From assembly GCF_024679095.1 (NCBI RefSeq), contig NW_026110806.1, forward strand, positions 407,501 to 471,500: a stretch of 64,000 nucleotides of DNA. The letters run 5' to 3'. The position numbers and the translations under genes were made by a program. The notes below the pieces were generated by a model, which did no database searches, had not been told where the DNA came from, and was given only the letters and a program-made list of their open reading frames with translations. The first letter of the stretch is position 1. The number at the start of each line of letters is the position of its first letter. The stretch comes from Eriocheir sinensis (taxonomy: Eukaryota > Arthropoda > Malacostraca > Decapoda > Varunidae). Below are positions 23,144 through 39,300 of this stretch, one piece after another.

Positions 23144-23280
23144 TATGGAAACGATTACAACGTGGCGGCGCCCGGCCTGGTGGGCCTGGCAGCTCGTGTG
23201 GCTCTGCTCCTCTCGTCCCTTTCCCCACGCCCCGCGATGCGTAGGCTTGTCTCTACACGGCCTCGGGCACTCAGAGACAG
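23144..23280 (+). other. Possible exon (GC-rich island), unconfirmed
   Basis: A GC-rich 137-bp block in AT-rich surroundings, preceded by TTAGCTCAG and followed by GAGACAG|GTGTCC. One frame reads YGNDYNVAAPGLVGLAARV and continues open to the possible donor; another starts with an ATG. The pyrimidine tract is poor and no family is recognised. Confidence 0.2.
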
Positions 23281-25233
<1,953 letters not shown>

Positions 25234-25358
25234 CAGACTGATTAATGAGCAAGGAAGTAGACGGAGACGCTGACAGGCAAAAAGACAGTTATCTCGACGT
25301 AATCACACGAAGAGACAAGAATAGGCTGACGGACAAACAAGAAAAAGAGCCCCCCATC

Positions 25359-25360
<2 letters not shown>

Positions 25361-25402
<42 letters not shown>
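25361..25402. repeat. (CT)n microsatellite, right arm of an inverted pair
   Basis: About 21 CT units, complementary to the GA tract at 25134-25230. Confidence 0.97.
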
Positions 25403-25407
<5 letters not shown>

Positions 25408-25484
25408 GCGTGTCTGCGTTTCCATTTACTTCCTTGTTCTTTAATCATTCTGGTTTTCTCTCTCTCTGTTAGCCTTTTTGTTAG

Positions 25485-26170
<686 letters not shown>

Positions 26171-26260
<90 letters not shown>
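26171..26260. repeat. Compound (CT)n-(CA)n microsatellite
   Basis: CT units run directly into CA units. It ends about 13 bp before the head of a tRNA-derived SINE. Confidence 0.96.
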
Positions 26261-26262
<2 letters not shown>

Positions 26263-26272
26263 CTCCCCCACC

Positions 26273-26420
26273 GCTCCGGTAGCTTAGTGGTAAAGCTGTG
26301 TGCTGCCTGGCTTCGTGATCTGGCAGAAGGAGGTTCGAGCCTCGCTCAAAACGGAATTTTTCCACTGACGAAGAGTGATTACTATCCTCCCTTGAGCAAA
26401 GGGGATCGGGTGTGTGGTGT
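26273..26420 (+). mobile_element. tRNA-derived SINE of a second family
   Basis: The A-box TAGCTTAGTGGTAAAGC (26280-26296) and B-box GGTTCGAGCCT (26332-26342) both fit the RNA polymerase III internal promoter with near-canonical spacing. The head resembles a Gly/Ala-type tRNA but does not close into a full cloverleaf with a matched acceptor stem, and a unique body follows, so it is a SINE head rather than a tRNA gene. The 3' end is not certain. Confidence 0.68.
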
Positions 26421-27158
<738 letters not shown>

Positions 27159-27185
27159 GGGTGGGGGGGGACGTTCATTCTTCAG

Positions 27186-27314
27186 GATATAGACATCAAA
27201 CCATCGCAATAATGCCTAAGATAAACGCAAGTAAGCAGTGTTTTTATATTATTAATGTTGTTAGTGCTGTAATTATTCTTATGAGTATAGACATCAAACC
27301 ATGGCGATAATGGC

Positions 27315-27316
<2 letters not shown>
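27186..27316 (+). repeat. Short direct repeat between GT and CA tracts
   Basis: ATATAGACATCAAACCATCG with AATAATGCCTAA at about 27187, and TATAGACATCAAACCATGG with ATAATGGCTAA at about 27288, form a direct repeat about 101 bp apart. It lies between the (GT)n tract at 27056-27154 and the (CA)n tract at 27317-27357. Confidence 0.7.

Positions 27317-27357
<41 letters not shown>
27317..27357. repeat. (CA)n microsatellite
   Basis: About 20 CA units. Confidence 0.96.
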
Positions 27358-27358
<1 letters not shown>

Positions 27359-27798
27359 GTAAGATTTATGTCAACTATTAATCTGTCTGTCGTATAGGCG
27401 GTGACGGTCTTTTTTTGTATTGTTGTTGCCGTCGTTATTCTTGTTAAAGCGGTTGTTGGTACCATAACTTAAAAAAAGAAAGAAACTCGATAGCTATGAG
27501 CATGAGGAACGTTACGCGACACATGAGTAGCGTGTGACAGTCCAGTGGTTTGCTGAACATTGAGCGAGAAGGCGGCACGGACGGAGGCATATCATCAAGT
27601 AGTGGAGGGCGCCGTGGATCACTTGCAAACTCTAAACTAAGTAAGACGTTATCAAAGTGGCAGTGTCAGGAGGCAGTTGAAGGTGAACTCTGTAAATATA
27701 TCACGATCGCAGGGAATGTGAAAGCTGTAAGGGTATAGGTCATCACTCCTCAACTCTTTTTTTTATAGGAGTGATTTGTTTTCATTATTGTTAGCTCC

Positions 27799-27800
<2 letters not shown>
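27358..27800. other. Unique spacer
   Basis: Nothing recognised. Confidence 0.35.

Positions 27801-27871
<71 letters not shown>
27801..27871. repeat. (GT)n microsatellite
   Basis: About 35 GT units. Confidence 0.97.
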
Positions 27872-27873
<2 letters not shown>

Positions 27874-28557
27874 TTGAGCTATTTCCTTTACTCTAAAAAA
27901 ATATTGAAACAGGGTCCTATTGTTAATATTTCTTATGCGTACCTAATAAAGAGGTGGATTTCTGTTTATGGTGAAGGTGAACAAGTGAAGGAAGCATCCC
28001 AAAAGTGTTGTATGCATTTATTTACTTTTTTCTAGCGGTAGGGATTTTACGACTAAATTTGTTACCTTTGGCCACACGTTGAGTAGTATCGCGATCCTGC
28101 TTGTCCTTTCCCTACCCTTTTCGGCCCTTGTTATTTTTTTTTTTTACTTTCTACTGTTCGATAAGAAAAAAAATATCAAGCACACAAGGCTGAGGGAGGT
28201 AAGGCAGAGCGGCAGGAGACTGATCTTACCCAGCGTGTGATCAAAGGGATTGGCCACAAGTTTGTTTGCAAGACTTTTACCGACTGATAAAGTGAATAAA
28301 TGCCGACAGTGATCCAATATTTTCTTCTTACCTCTTCAGTGGTATAGTTAACAAGAAGCGATATAGCCAGTACATGCCCAGGTACGAAATGGGATGCACC
28401 TTACTGTTTGCATTGTGAAATATGCAATACACTTGTGCTCCGTAATTGAAAGGTAATATTTACACTAAACTACTGGTATAGAAACATATAAAGGTTTAGA
28501 TCTCATCAAGTTAAGATATCGTGTGTCATATATCACTAGTAAGATCATTTAAGGATT

Positions 28558-28559
<2 letters not shown>
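27872..28559. other. Unique spacer
   Basis: Nothing recognised. Confidence 0.35.

Positions 28560-28590
<31 letters not shown>
28560..28590. repeat. (GA)n microsatellite
   Basis: About 15 GA units, the last ordinary microsatellite before the satellite array. Confidence 0.95.
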
Positions 28591-28592
<2 letters not shown>

Positions 28593-28907
28593 TGCCCCCT
28601 TTGTTGTCGTAACTCAAAGGCTTCCACCTCCCTTTGGAACCTGATACGAAATTCGCCTCTATTATCCACTTGTTCGAAACAGCCTGACTACTAAGAACGT
28701 TTTGCGTGTTTATAATTTTTAAATTCTTGGGAAAAGTTTTGAACCTGATTGATTTATATTGATAAAAAAATTTTAAAAGTTCAACGCTATTGCTCTTGTA
28801 TTTCTTTTGCCTTTCAACGACAATAAAAAAAAATCATAAAATAAAATATCGTGAATAAAGTTATCAATACATTCCACATATATATGTTTTTTTACGAGAG
28901 AGAGAAA
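28591..28907. other. AT-rich unique DNA at the edge of the satellite
   Basis: No monomer is recognisable until about 28908. A short GAGAGAGAAAG stretch marks the edge. Confidence 0.5.
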
Positions 28908-28974
28908 GATTTACATAATTTTATATGTATTTTGAATATATATTTTCATAGAAATTTACTCTATATGTAACCCA

Positions 28975-31150
28975 TATACAAAAACACAAAAATAATTTAA
29001 ATTTGTATGAAAATAAATATACAAAATACACATAAAATTTGGTAAATTTGTATTGAAATACATATCCAAAATACACTTAAAATAATGTAAATTTAAATGA
29101 AATTATATAAATAAATACACCTAAAATAACGTTAATTTGTATAAAATATATATAAAAATACACATTAAATAATGAAAATATGTATAATAAAATATACACA
29201 AAACACAAATAGTATAATATAAAATCGTATCAAAATATATACACAGAATCTTAATAAAATAATGTACATTTGTATGAAAACTAAGATGCAAAATACCTAT
29301 AAAATAACGCATTTTACATAAAATTATATATACCAAAATACACATAAAATATTTGAATTTGTATTAAAATAAATATACAAAATGCACATACTATAAGGTA
29401 AATTTGTATTGAAATACATATGCAAAAAACATATAAAACATTGTAAATTTGTTTCAAAATATATATACGAATACACATAAAATTCCGTAGATTTCTATAA
29501 ATATATATATATATATATATACAAAATACAAATAAAATTAAGTAAATACGAATCAAAAATGTATACAAAAAATGTAAACTCGTATAAATATAAATAAACA
29601 AAATACCAATAATAGAATGTGTATTTGTATAAATATAAATATAGAAAATGCACATAAAATAACGTAAATTTGTATAAAACTATATACAAAGTACACAAGT
29701 AATTAAATTTGTATGAAAATAGATATACAAAATACACACAAAATAAGCTAAATTTGAATTGAAATATATATACAAAATACATAACATAAAATAAATAATT
29801 CGTATCAAAATATTTTTAACAAATACACATATAATATTTGTAAAAAATATATATAAACAAAATACACATTAAGTAATGTAAATAGGTATAAAAAAATATT
29901 TACAAAATACACAAATAATCAAGTCATTCGTATCAAAATAAATAAACAAAAAACTAATTAAATAATGTAAATTTGTATGAAAAAACATATACAAAATACA
30001 CATAAAATAACGTTTTAAGTTTCTATAAAAATATATGTACACAAATGCACATAAAATTAGTTTGCATAAAAAAAATATATACTAAACACACATTAGATAA
30101 TGTAAATAAGTATAAAAATATGTATACAAAATACCTATGAAAAAATCTAAATTCGTATCGAGTTAAATTAAGAAAATAACAATAAAATAATGTAATTTTG
30201 GATGAAAATATATATAGAAAACACATATAAAATAACCTAAATACAAATACAAATATACACATTAAATAATTTAAAATTGAATGAAATAAATATACAAAAT
30301 AAACATAAAATAAGGTAAATTTGTAATAAAATATATGTAAGAATACACATAAAATAATATAAATTTGTATGAAAATATATATACAAATACACATAAAATA
30401 ACATGAATTTGTATAAATTTTGTTTCAAAATATATACGAATACACACAATAAAATAACGTAAATTTTTATGAAAATGTATATATAAAATACACATAAAAT
30501 AGTTTAAATACGTAGAAAAATATACATACAAAATACACATAAAATAATGTAAATTCGCAAAAAATTAAATACACAAAATTCCAATAAAAGAATGTATATT
30601 TGTAGGAAAATATATGTACAAAAAACAAATAAAATAACTAAAATATATATACAAATACACATAAAATAACATGAATTTGTATAAAATTTGTTTCAAAATA
30701 TATACGAATACACACAATAAAATAACATAAATTTTTATGAAAATGTATATATAAAATACACATAAAATAGTTTAAATACGTAGAAAAATATATATACAAA
30801 ATACACATAAAATAATGTAAATTCGAAAAAAATTAAATACAGAAAATTCCAATAAAAGAATGTATATTTGTAGGAAAATATATATACAAAAACCAAATAA
30901 AATAACTAAAATTTGTATAAAAATATATACAAAAATACACAAAAATAATTTAAATTTGTTTGAAAATAGATATGCAAAATACACAAAGTTAGGCAAATTT
31001 ATTGAAACACATATACAAAACTCACATAAAATAATGTAAATTTGTATGAAAATATATAAACAAATACATATAAAATCACGTAAATTTGGATAAAATATAT
31101 ATATACAAAATATACATTAAATATTTTAAATATGTATAAAAATATATTAT
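28975..31150 (-). repeat. Satellite block 1 (minus)
   Basis: A plus-oriented sliver (28908-28966) precedes this block. It contains a 268-bp tandem duplication, with ACATGAATTTGTATAA at 30401 and 30669. Read backwards, it matches block 4 (47565-49690). Confidence 0.85.
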
Positions 31151-34100
31151 ATTATATATATTTTTATTGATATTTGCGTTATTTATGTGTATTTTGTATA
31201 TGTTCTCATAGAAATTTACATTATTTTATTGGTATTTTGTCTATTTATTTGATACGAATTACATGATTATTTGTGTATTTTTTACATTTTTCTTATACGT
31301 ATTTACATTATTTAATGTGTATTTTGTTTATATATTTTTATACAAATTTACGTTATTATATGTGTATTTGTATAGGTATTTTGACACAAATTTACATTAT
31401 TTTATGTATTTTGTATATATATTTCAATTCAAATTTAGCTTATTTTATGTGTATTTTGTATATCTATTTATTTTAATACAAAATCAAATATTTTATGTTT
31501 TTTCGTATATATATTTTTATAAAAAATGCGTTATTTTATGGGTATTTTGCATCTTAATTTTCATACAAATTTACATTATTTTATTAATATTTTCTGTATT
31601 TATTTTGATACGATTTTACATTATTTTATTTGTGTTTTGTATATATTTTTTTTTATACATATTTACATTATTTAATGTTTTTATTGTATATATATTTGAT
31701 ACAAATTTATATTATTTTAAGTCTATATGTTTATATATTTTCATTCAAATTTACATTATTTTATGTGTATTTTGTATATGTATTTCAATACAAATTTACC
31801 TATTTTTATATGTTTTTTGTGTATTTATTTTCATACAAGTTTAAATTATTTTTGTGTATTTTTGTATATAGTTTTATACAAATTTAGGTTATTTTATGTG
31901 TATTTTGTATATCTATTTTCATACAAATACACATTCTTTTCATGATATTTTGTTTATTTATTTTGACACGAATTAACATTATTTAATGTGTATTTTGTAT
32001 ATATATTTTTATACGTATTTACATTATTTCAAGTGTATTTTGTATATATATTTCTATAGAAATCTGCGTTATTTTATGTGTATTCGTATATATATTTTGA
32101 AACAAATTTACATTGTTTTATGTGTATTTTGCATATTTTTTTAATACAAATTTACCTTATTGTATGTGCATTTTGTATATTAATTTTAATACAAATTTGA
32201 TTAATCTATGTGTATTTTTGTATATGTATTTTTATAAAAATATGCTTTATTTTATAGGTATTTTGCATCTTTATTTTCATAAAAATTTACATTATTTTAT
32301 TGATATTCTGTACATTTATTTTGATATGTTTTTACATTATTCTATGTGTATTTTGTATATATATTTTATATAAAATGTATTTGTTTTCATTTCATACAAA
32401 TGTACATTATTTTATGTGTTTTTTGTACATGTATTTAAATACAAATTTAACTAGTTATATGTGCATTTTGTATATCTATTTTGTATGTATATTTTCATAG
32501 AAATTTACTCTATTTTATGAGTATTCGTATATATATTTTGATACAAATTTACATTATTAATGTGTATTTTGCATATCTATTTCAATACAAATTTACTTTA
32601 TTGTACGTGCATTTTGTATATTTATTTTAATACAAATTTAATTATTTTATATGTATTTTTTTATATATATTTTTATGCAAATATGCGTTATTATATGGAT
32701 ATTTTGCATCTTTATTTTCATACAAATTTACATTATTTTATTGATATTCTCTTTATTTATTTTGATACGATTTAACATTATTCTATGTGTTTCTTGTATA
32801 TATTTTTATATATATTTACATTATTTAATGTTCATTTTGTATATATATTTTATCCAAATTTACATTATTTTATGTGTATTTGTTTATATATTTTCATACA
32901 TATTTACATGATTTTATGTGTTTTTTGTATATATATTTTTCTACGTATTTAAATTATTTTATGTGTATTTTGTATATACATTTTCATAAAAAAATTACGT
33001 TATTTTATTGTGTGTATAAGTATACATTTTGATACAAATTTTATACAAATTCATGTTATTTAATGTGTATTTGTATATATATTTTCATACAAATTTATAT
33101 TATTTTATATGTATTTTTTCATATACTTCATTACAAATTTACCTTATTTTATGTTTATTTTGTATATTTATTTCATTCAATTTTAAATTATTTTATGTGT
33201 ATATTTGTATTTGTATTTAGGTTATTTTATGTGTATTTTGAATATATATTTTCATCCAAAATTACATTATTTTATCGATATTTCCTAATTTAATTTGATA
33301 CGAATTTAGATTATTTCATAGGTATTTTGTATACATATTTTTATACTCATTTACATTATCTAATGTGTGTTTTGTATATATATATTTATGCAAATTTATT
33401 TTATGTTCATTTTTGTACATATATTTTTATAGAAATTTGCGTTATTTTATGTATATAGTTTTATTTAAATTTACGTTATTTTATGTGCATTTTGTATATT
33501 TATATTTATACAAATACACATTCTTTTATTGCTATATTGTTTATTTATATTTATACGAATTTACATTATTTTATGTGTATTTTGTATACATTTTTTTATT
33601 CGTATATACTTAATTTTATGTGTATTTTGTATATGTATTTTTATAGAAATCTACGTTATTTTATGTGTATTCGCATATATATTTTGAAACAAATTTACAT
33701 TATTTTATATGTATTTTGCATATCTATTTCAATACAAATTTACCTTATTGTATGTGCATTTTGTATATTTATTTTGATACAAATTCAAATATTTTATGTG
33801 TATTTTGGTATCAATAATTTTATAAAAAATGCGTTATTTTATAGGTATTTTGCATCTTAATTTTCATACAAATTTACATTATTTTATTAATATTCTGTGT
33901 ATATATTTTGATACGATTTTACATTATTCTATTTGTGTTTTTTATATATTTTTTTATACATTTTTACATTATTTAATGTGTATTTTGTATATATATATTT
34001 CATACAAATTTACGTTATTATATGTGTATTTGTTTATATATTTTCTTTCAAATTTACATTATTTTATGTGTATTTTGTATATGTATTTCAATAGAAATTA

Positions 34101-36305
34101 ACCTAATTTTATGTGTATTTTGTATATTTCTTTTCATAAAAATTTTAATTATTTTTGTGTATTTTTGTATATAGTTTTATACAAATTTAGGTTATTTTAT
34201 GTACGCATTTACATTATTTAATGTGTGTTTTGTATATATATTTTTATCCAAAGTTAATTTATTTTACGTTCATTTTTGGACATATATTTTTATAGAAATT
34301 AGCGTTATTTTATATGTATTTGTATATGTTTTCTCATACAAATTTACATTATTTTATTGCTATTTTGTTTATTTAGTTTGATACGAATTACATGATTATA
34401 TGTGTATTTTGTACATATTTTTTATACTTAATGTGTATTTTGTTTATATATTTTTAAACAAATTTACGTTATTATATGTATTTTTATAAATATTTTGATA
34501 CAAATTTACATTATTTTATGTATTTTGTATATACATTTATTCAAATTTAGCTTATTTTATCTGTATTTTGTATACCTATTTTCATACGAATTTAATTACT
34601 TCTGTGTATTTTTGTATATAGTTTTATACAAATTTTCGTTATTTTATGTGTATTTTGTATATTTATATTTATACAAATACACATTCTTTTATTGGTATTT
34701 TGTTTATTTATTTTGATACGAATTTACATTATTTTATGTGTATTTTGTATACATTTTTTTATACGTATTTACTTCATTTTACGTGTATTTTGTATATATA
34801 TTTTTATACAAATCTACGTTTTTTATGTGTATTCGTATATATATTTTGAAACAAATTTACATTGTTTTATATGTATTTTGCATTTCTATTTCAATACAGA
34901 TTTACCTTATTGTATGTATATTTTGTATATTTATTTTAATACAAATAAAAAATTTTATGTGTATTTTTGTATATATATTTAAAAAAAAAGCGTTATTTTA
35001 TGGGTATTTTGCTTCTTTATTTTAATACAAATTTACATTATTTTATTAATATTCTGTGTATTTATTTTGATACGATTTTACATTATTCTAGTTGTGTTTT
35101 GTATATATTTTTTTATACAAATTTACGTTATTTTAAGTGTATTTGTTTATGTATTTTCATTCAAATTTACAGTATTTTATGTGTATTTTGTATATGTATT
35201 TCAATTCAAATTTACCTAATTTTATGTGTATTTTGTATATTTATTTTCCTACAAATTTAAATTATTTTTGTGTATTTTTGTATATAGTTTTATACAAATT
35301 TATGTTATCTTATGTGTATTTTGTATATTTATTTTCATACAAATACACATTTTTTTATTGACATTTTGTTTATTTATTTTGACGCGAATTTACATTATTT
35401 TATGTGTATTTTGTATATATATTTTTATACGTATTTACATCCTTTCATGTGTGTTTTGTATATTTATAAAAAAAATGCGTTATTTTATGGGTATTTTGCA
35501 TCTTTTTTTTCATACAAATTTACATTATTTTATTTACATTCTGTGTATTTATTTTAATACGATTTTACATTATTCTATTTGTGTTTTGTATATATATTTT
35601 TTATACATATTTACACTATTTAATGAGTATTTTTTATATATATTTAATACAAATTTATGTTAATTTAAGTGTATTTGTTTATATATTTTCATTCAAATTT
35701 ACATTATTTTATGTGTATTTTGTATATGTATTTCTTTACAAATTTACCTAATTTTATGTGTATTTTGTATATTTATTTTCATACAAATTTAACTTATGTT
35801 TGTGTATTTTTATATATAGTTTTATACAAATTTACGTTATTTTATGTGTGTTTTGTATATGTATTTTCATACAAATACACATTCTTTTATTGATATTTTA
35901 ATTATTTATTATGACACGAATTTACATTATTTAATGTGTATTTTGTATATATATTTTTATACGTATTTACAACATTTCATGTGTATTTTGTATGTATATT
36001 TCTATAGAAATCTACGTTATTTTATGTGTATTCGAATATATATTTTGAAACAAATCTACATTATTTTATGTGTATTTTGTATATATATTTCATTATTAAT
36101 TTGCCTTATTTTAAGTTTAATTTTATATCTATTTTCATTCAAATTCAAATCATTTTATGTGTATATATTTATTTGTATTTACGTTATTTTATGTGTATTT
36201 TCTATATATATTTTCATTCAAAATTACATTATTTTATCGGTATTTTGTTCATTTATTTCGATACGAGTTTAGATTATTTCATGTGTATTTTCTATACATA
36301 TACAT
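31150..36305 (+). repeat. Satellite block 2 (plus)
   Basis: The clearest higher-order repeat: the marker monomer with GGTATTTTGCATCTT-type sequence lies near 31530, 32687, 33831 and 34990, about 1.15 kb apart, with extra copies near 32245 and 35477. Its first 2.1 kb reappears at 52590-54665. Confidence 0.85.
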
Positions 36306-39300
36306 ATAGAGTAAATTTCTATGAAAATATATATTCAAAATACATATAAAATTATGTAAATAAGTATAAAAATATATATATCAAATACACCTAAAAAAAA
36401 TGAAAATTCGTATCAAAATAAATAAATAAAATTCCGATAAAAGAACGTATATTTGTAGGAAAATAAATATACAAAATACACATAAAATTACGAAAATTTG
36501 AATAAAAATATATACAAAAATACACAAAATTAATTTCAATTTGTATGAAAATAGATATACAAAATACACATATAATTAGTTAAATTTGTATTTAGATACA
36601 TATTGAAAATTCACATAAAATAATGTAAATTTGTATGAAATGAAAACAAATTCTCATAAAATAACGTACATTGGTATAAAATAGATATACAAAATATACA
36701 TAGAATAATGTAAAATCGTATCAAAATAAATACACAGAATATCAATAAAATAATGTAATTTTGTATGAAAATAAAGATGCAAAATACCCATAAATAAAGC
36801 ATATTTTATAAAATACATATACAAAATACACATAGAATAGCTAAATTTGTATTAAAATTAATATACAAAATGCACATACAATAATAAATTTGTATTGAAA
36901 TAATATGAAAATGCACATAAAACAATGTATATTTGTTTCAAAATATATACGAATACACATAAAATAACGTATATTTCTATAGAAATATATATACAAAATA
37001 CTCATGAAATGACGTAAATACGTATAAAATATATATACAATACACATTAAATAATGTAAATTCATCAAAATAAATAAACAAAATATCAATAAAGAATGTC
37101 TATTTGTATGAAAATGAATATACAAAATACACAAAAAATAATTTAAATTTGTATAAAATATATACAAAATACACATGAAATAAGTAAATTTCTATTGAAA
37201 TACATATACAAAATACACATAAATAATATAAATTTGAATAAAATATATAAACAAATACACTTAAAATAACGAAAATTTGTATATAATATATATACAAAGT
37301 ACACATTAAATTATGTATATATGTTTAAAATTTTATATTCAAAATACAAATAGAATAATGTAATATAGTATAAATAATAAATACACAGAATATTAATAAA
37401 ATATTGTAAATTTGTATGTAAAATAAGATGCAAAATACCCATAAAACAACGCATTTTTATAAAATATATATACCAAAATGCATAAAATATTTAAATTTGT
37501 ATTACAATAAATATACAAAATGCACATACAATAAGGTAAATTTGTACTGAAATAGATATGCAAAATATATATAAAATAATGCAAATTTGTATCAAAATAT
37601 ATATACGAATACACAAAAAACAACGTAAATTTCTATGAAAATATATATACAAAATACACATAAAACGATGTAAATACATAGAAAAAATAATTACAAAATA
37701 CACCTAAAAAAATGTAAATTCGTAAGAAAAAAATTCCAATAAAAGAATGTATATTTGTCGGAAAATAAATATACAAAATACACATAAAATTAAGAAAATT
37801 TGAATAAAAATATATACAAAAAAACAAAAAAATAAATTTCAATTTGTATGAAAATAGATATACAAAATACACATATAATTAGTTAAATTTGTATTTAAAT
37901 ACATGTACAAAATACACAAAATAATGTAAATTTGTATGAAATGAAAATAAATTCACATAAAATAACGTACATTTGTATAAAATAGATATACAAAATATAC
38001 ATAGAATAATGTAAAATCGTATCAAAATAAATACACAGAATATCAATAAAATAATGTAATTTTGTATGAAAATAAAGATGCAAAATACCCATAAAATAAA
38101 GCATATTTTTAAAAAAAAATACATATACCAAAATACACATAGAATATTTAAATTTGTATTAAAATTAATGAATAATATGCACGTACAAAAAGGTAAATTT
38201 GTATTGAAAAAATATGCAAAATGCACATAAAACAATGTATATTTGTTTCAAAATATATATACGAATACACATAAAATAACGTATATTTCTATAGAAATAT
38301 ATATACAAAATACACATGAAATGACGTAAATACGTATAAAAAAGATATATACACAATACACATTTAATAATGTAAATTCGCGTTAAAATAAATAAACAAA
38401 ATATCAATGAAAGAATGTGTATTTGTATGAAAATAGATATACAAAATACACATAAAATTTTGTAAATTTGAAGAAAACTCTCTTAAAAAAATACACAAAT
38501 ATGATTTAAATGTGTATAAAATATATATACAAAATATACATAAAACTAGTTAAATTTCTATTGAAATACATATACAAAATTCACATAAAATAATGTAAAT
38601 TTGAATGAAAATATATAAACAAATACACTTAAAATAATGTAAATTTGTATGAAATATATATAGAAAATACACATTAAATAATGTAAATATGTATAAAAAA
38701 AATGTATACAAAACACAAATAGAATAATGTAAAATAGTATCAAAATAAATACACAGAATATTAATAAAATAATGTAAATTTGTATGAAAATAAAGATGCA
38801 AAATACCCATAAAACAACGCATTTTTTTAAAATATATATACAAAATACACATAAAATATTTAAATTTGTATTACAATAAATATACAAAATGCACATACAA
38901 TAAGGTAAATTTGTATTGAAATAGATATGCAAAATACACATAAAACAATGTAAATTTGTTTCAAAATATATACGAATACACATAAAATAACGTAGATTTC
39001 TATAAAATATATATACAAAATACACATAAAATGAAGTAAATACGTATAAGAAAATGTATACAAAATACACATAAAATAATGTAAATTCGTATCAAAATAA
39101 ATAAACTAAATGCCAATAAAAGAATGTTTACTTGTATAAATATAAATATACTAAATACACAAAATAACGTAAAATTGTATAAAACTATATACAAAAATAA
39201 ACAAAAATAATTAAATTTGTATGAAAATAGATATACAAAAGACATAAAATAAGCTAAATTTGAATTGAAATAAATATAGAAAATACATAAAATAATGTAA

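Noticed and set aside
26280..26350. Possible true tRNA gene
   Set aside because: A and B boxes are good, but no acceptor stem pairs and a SINE-like body follows.
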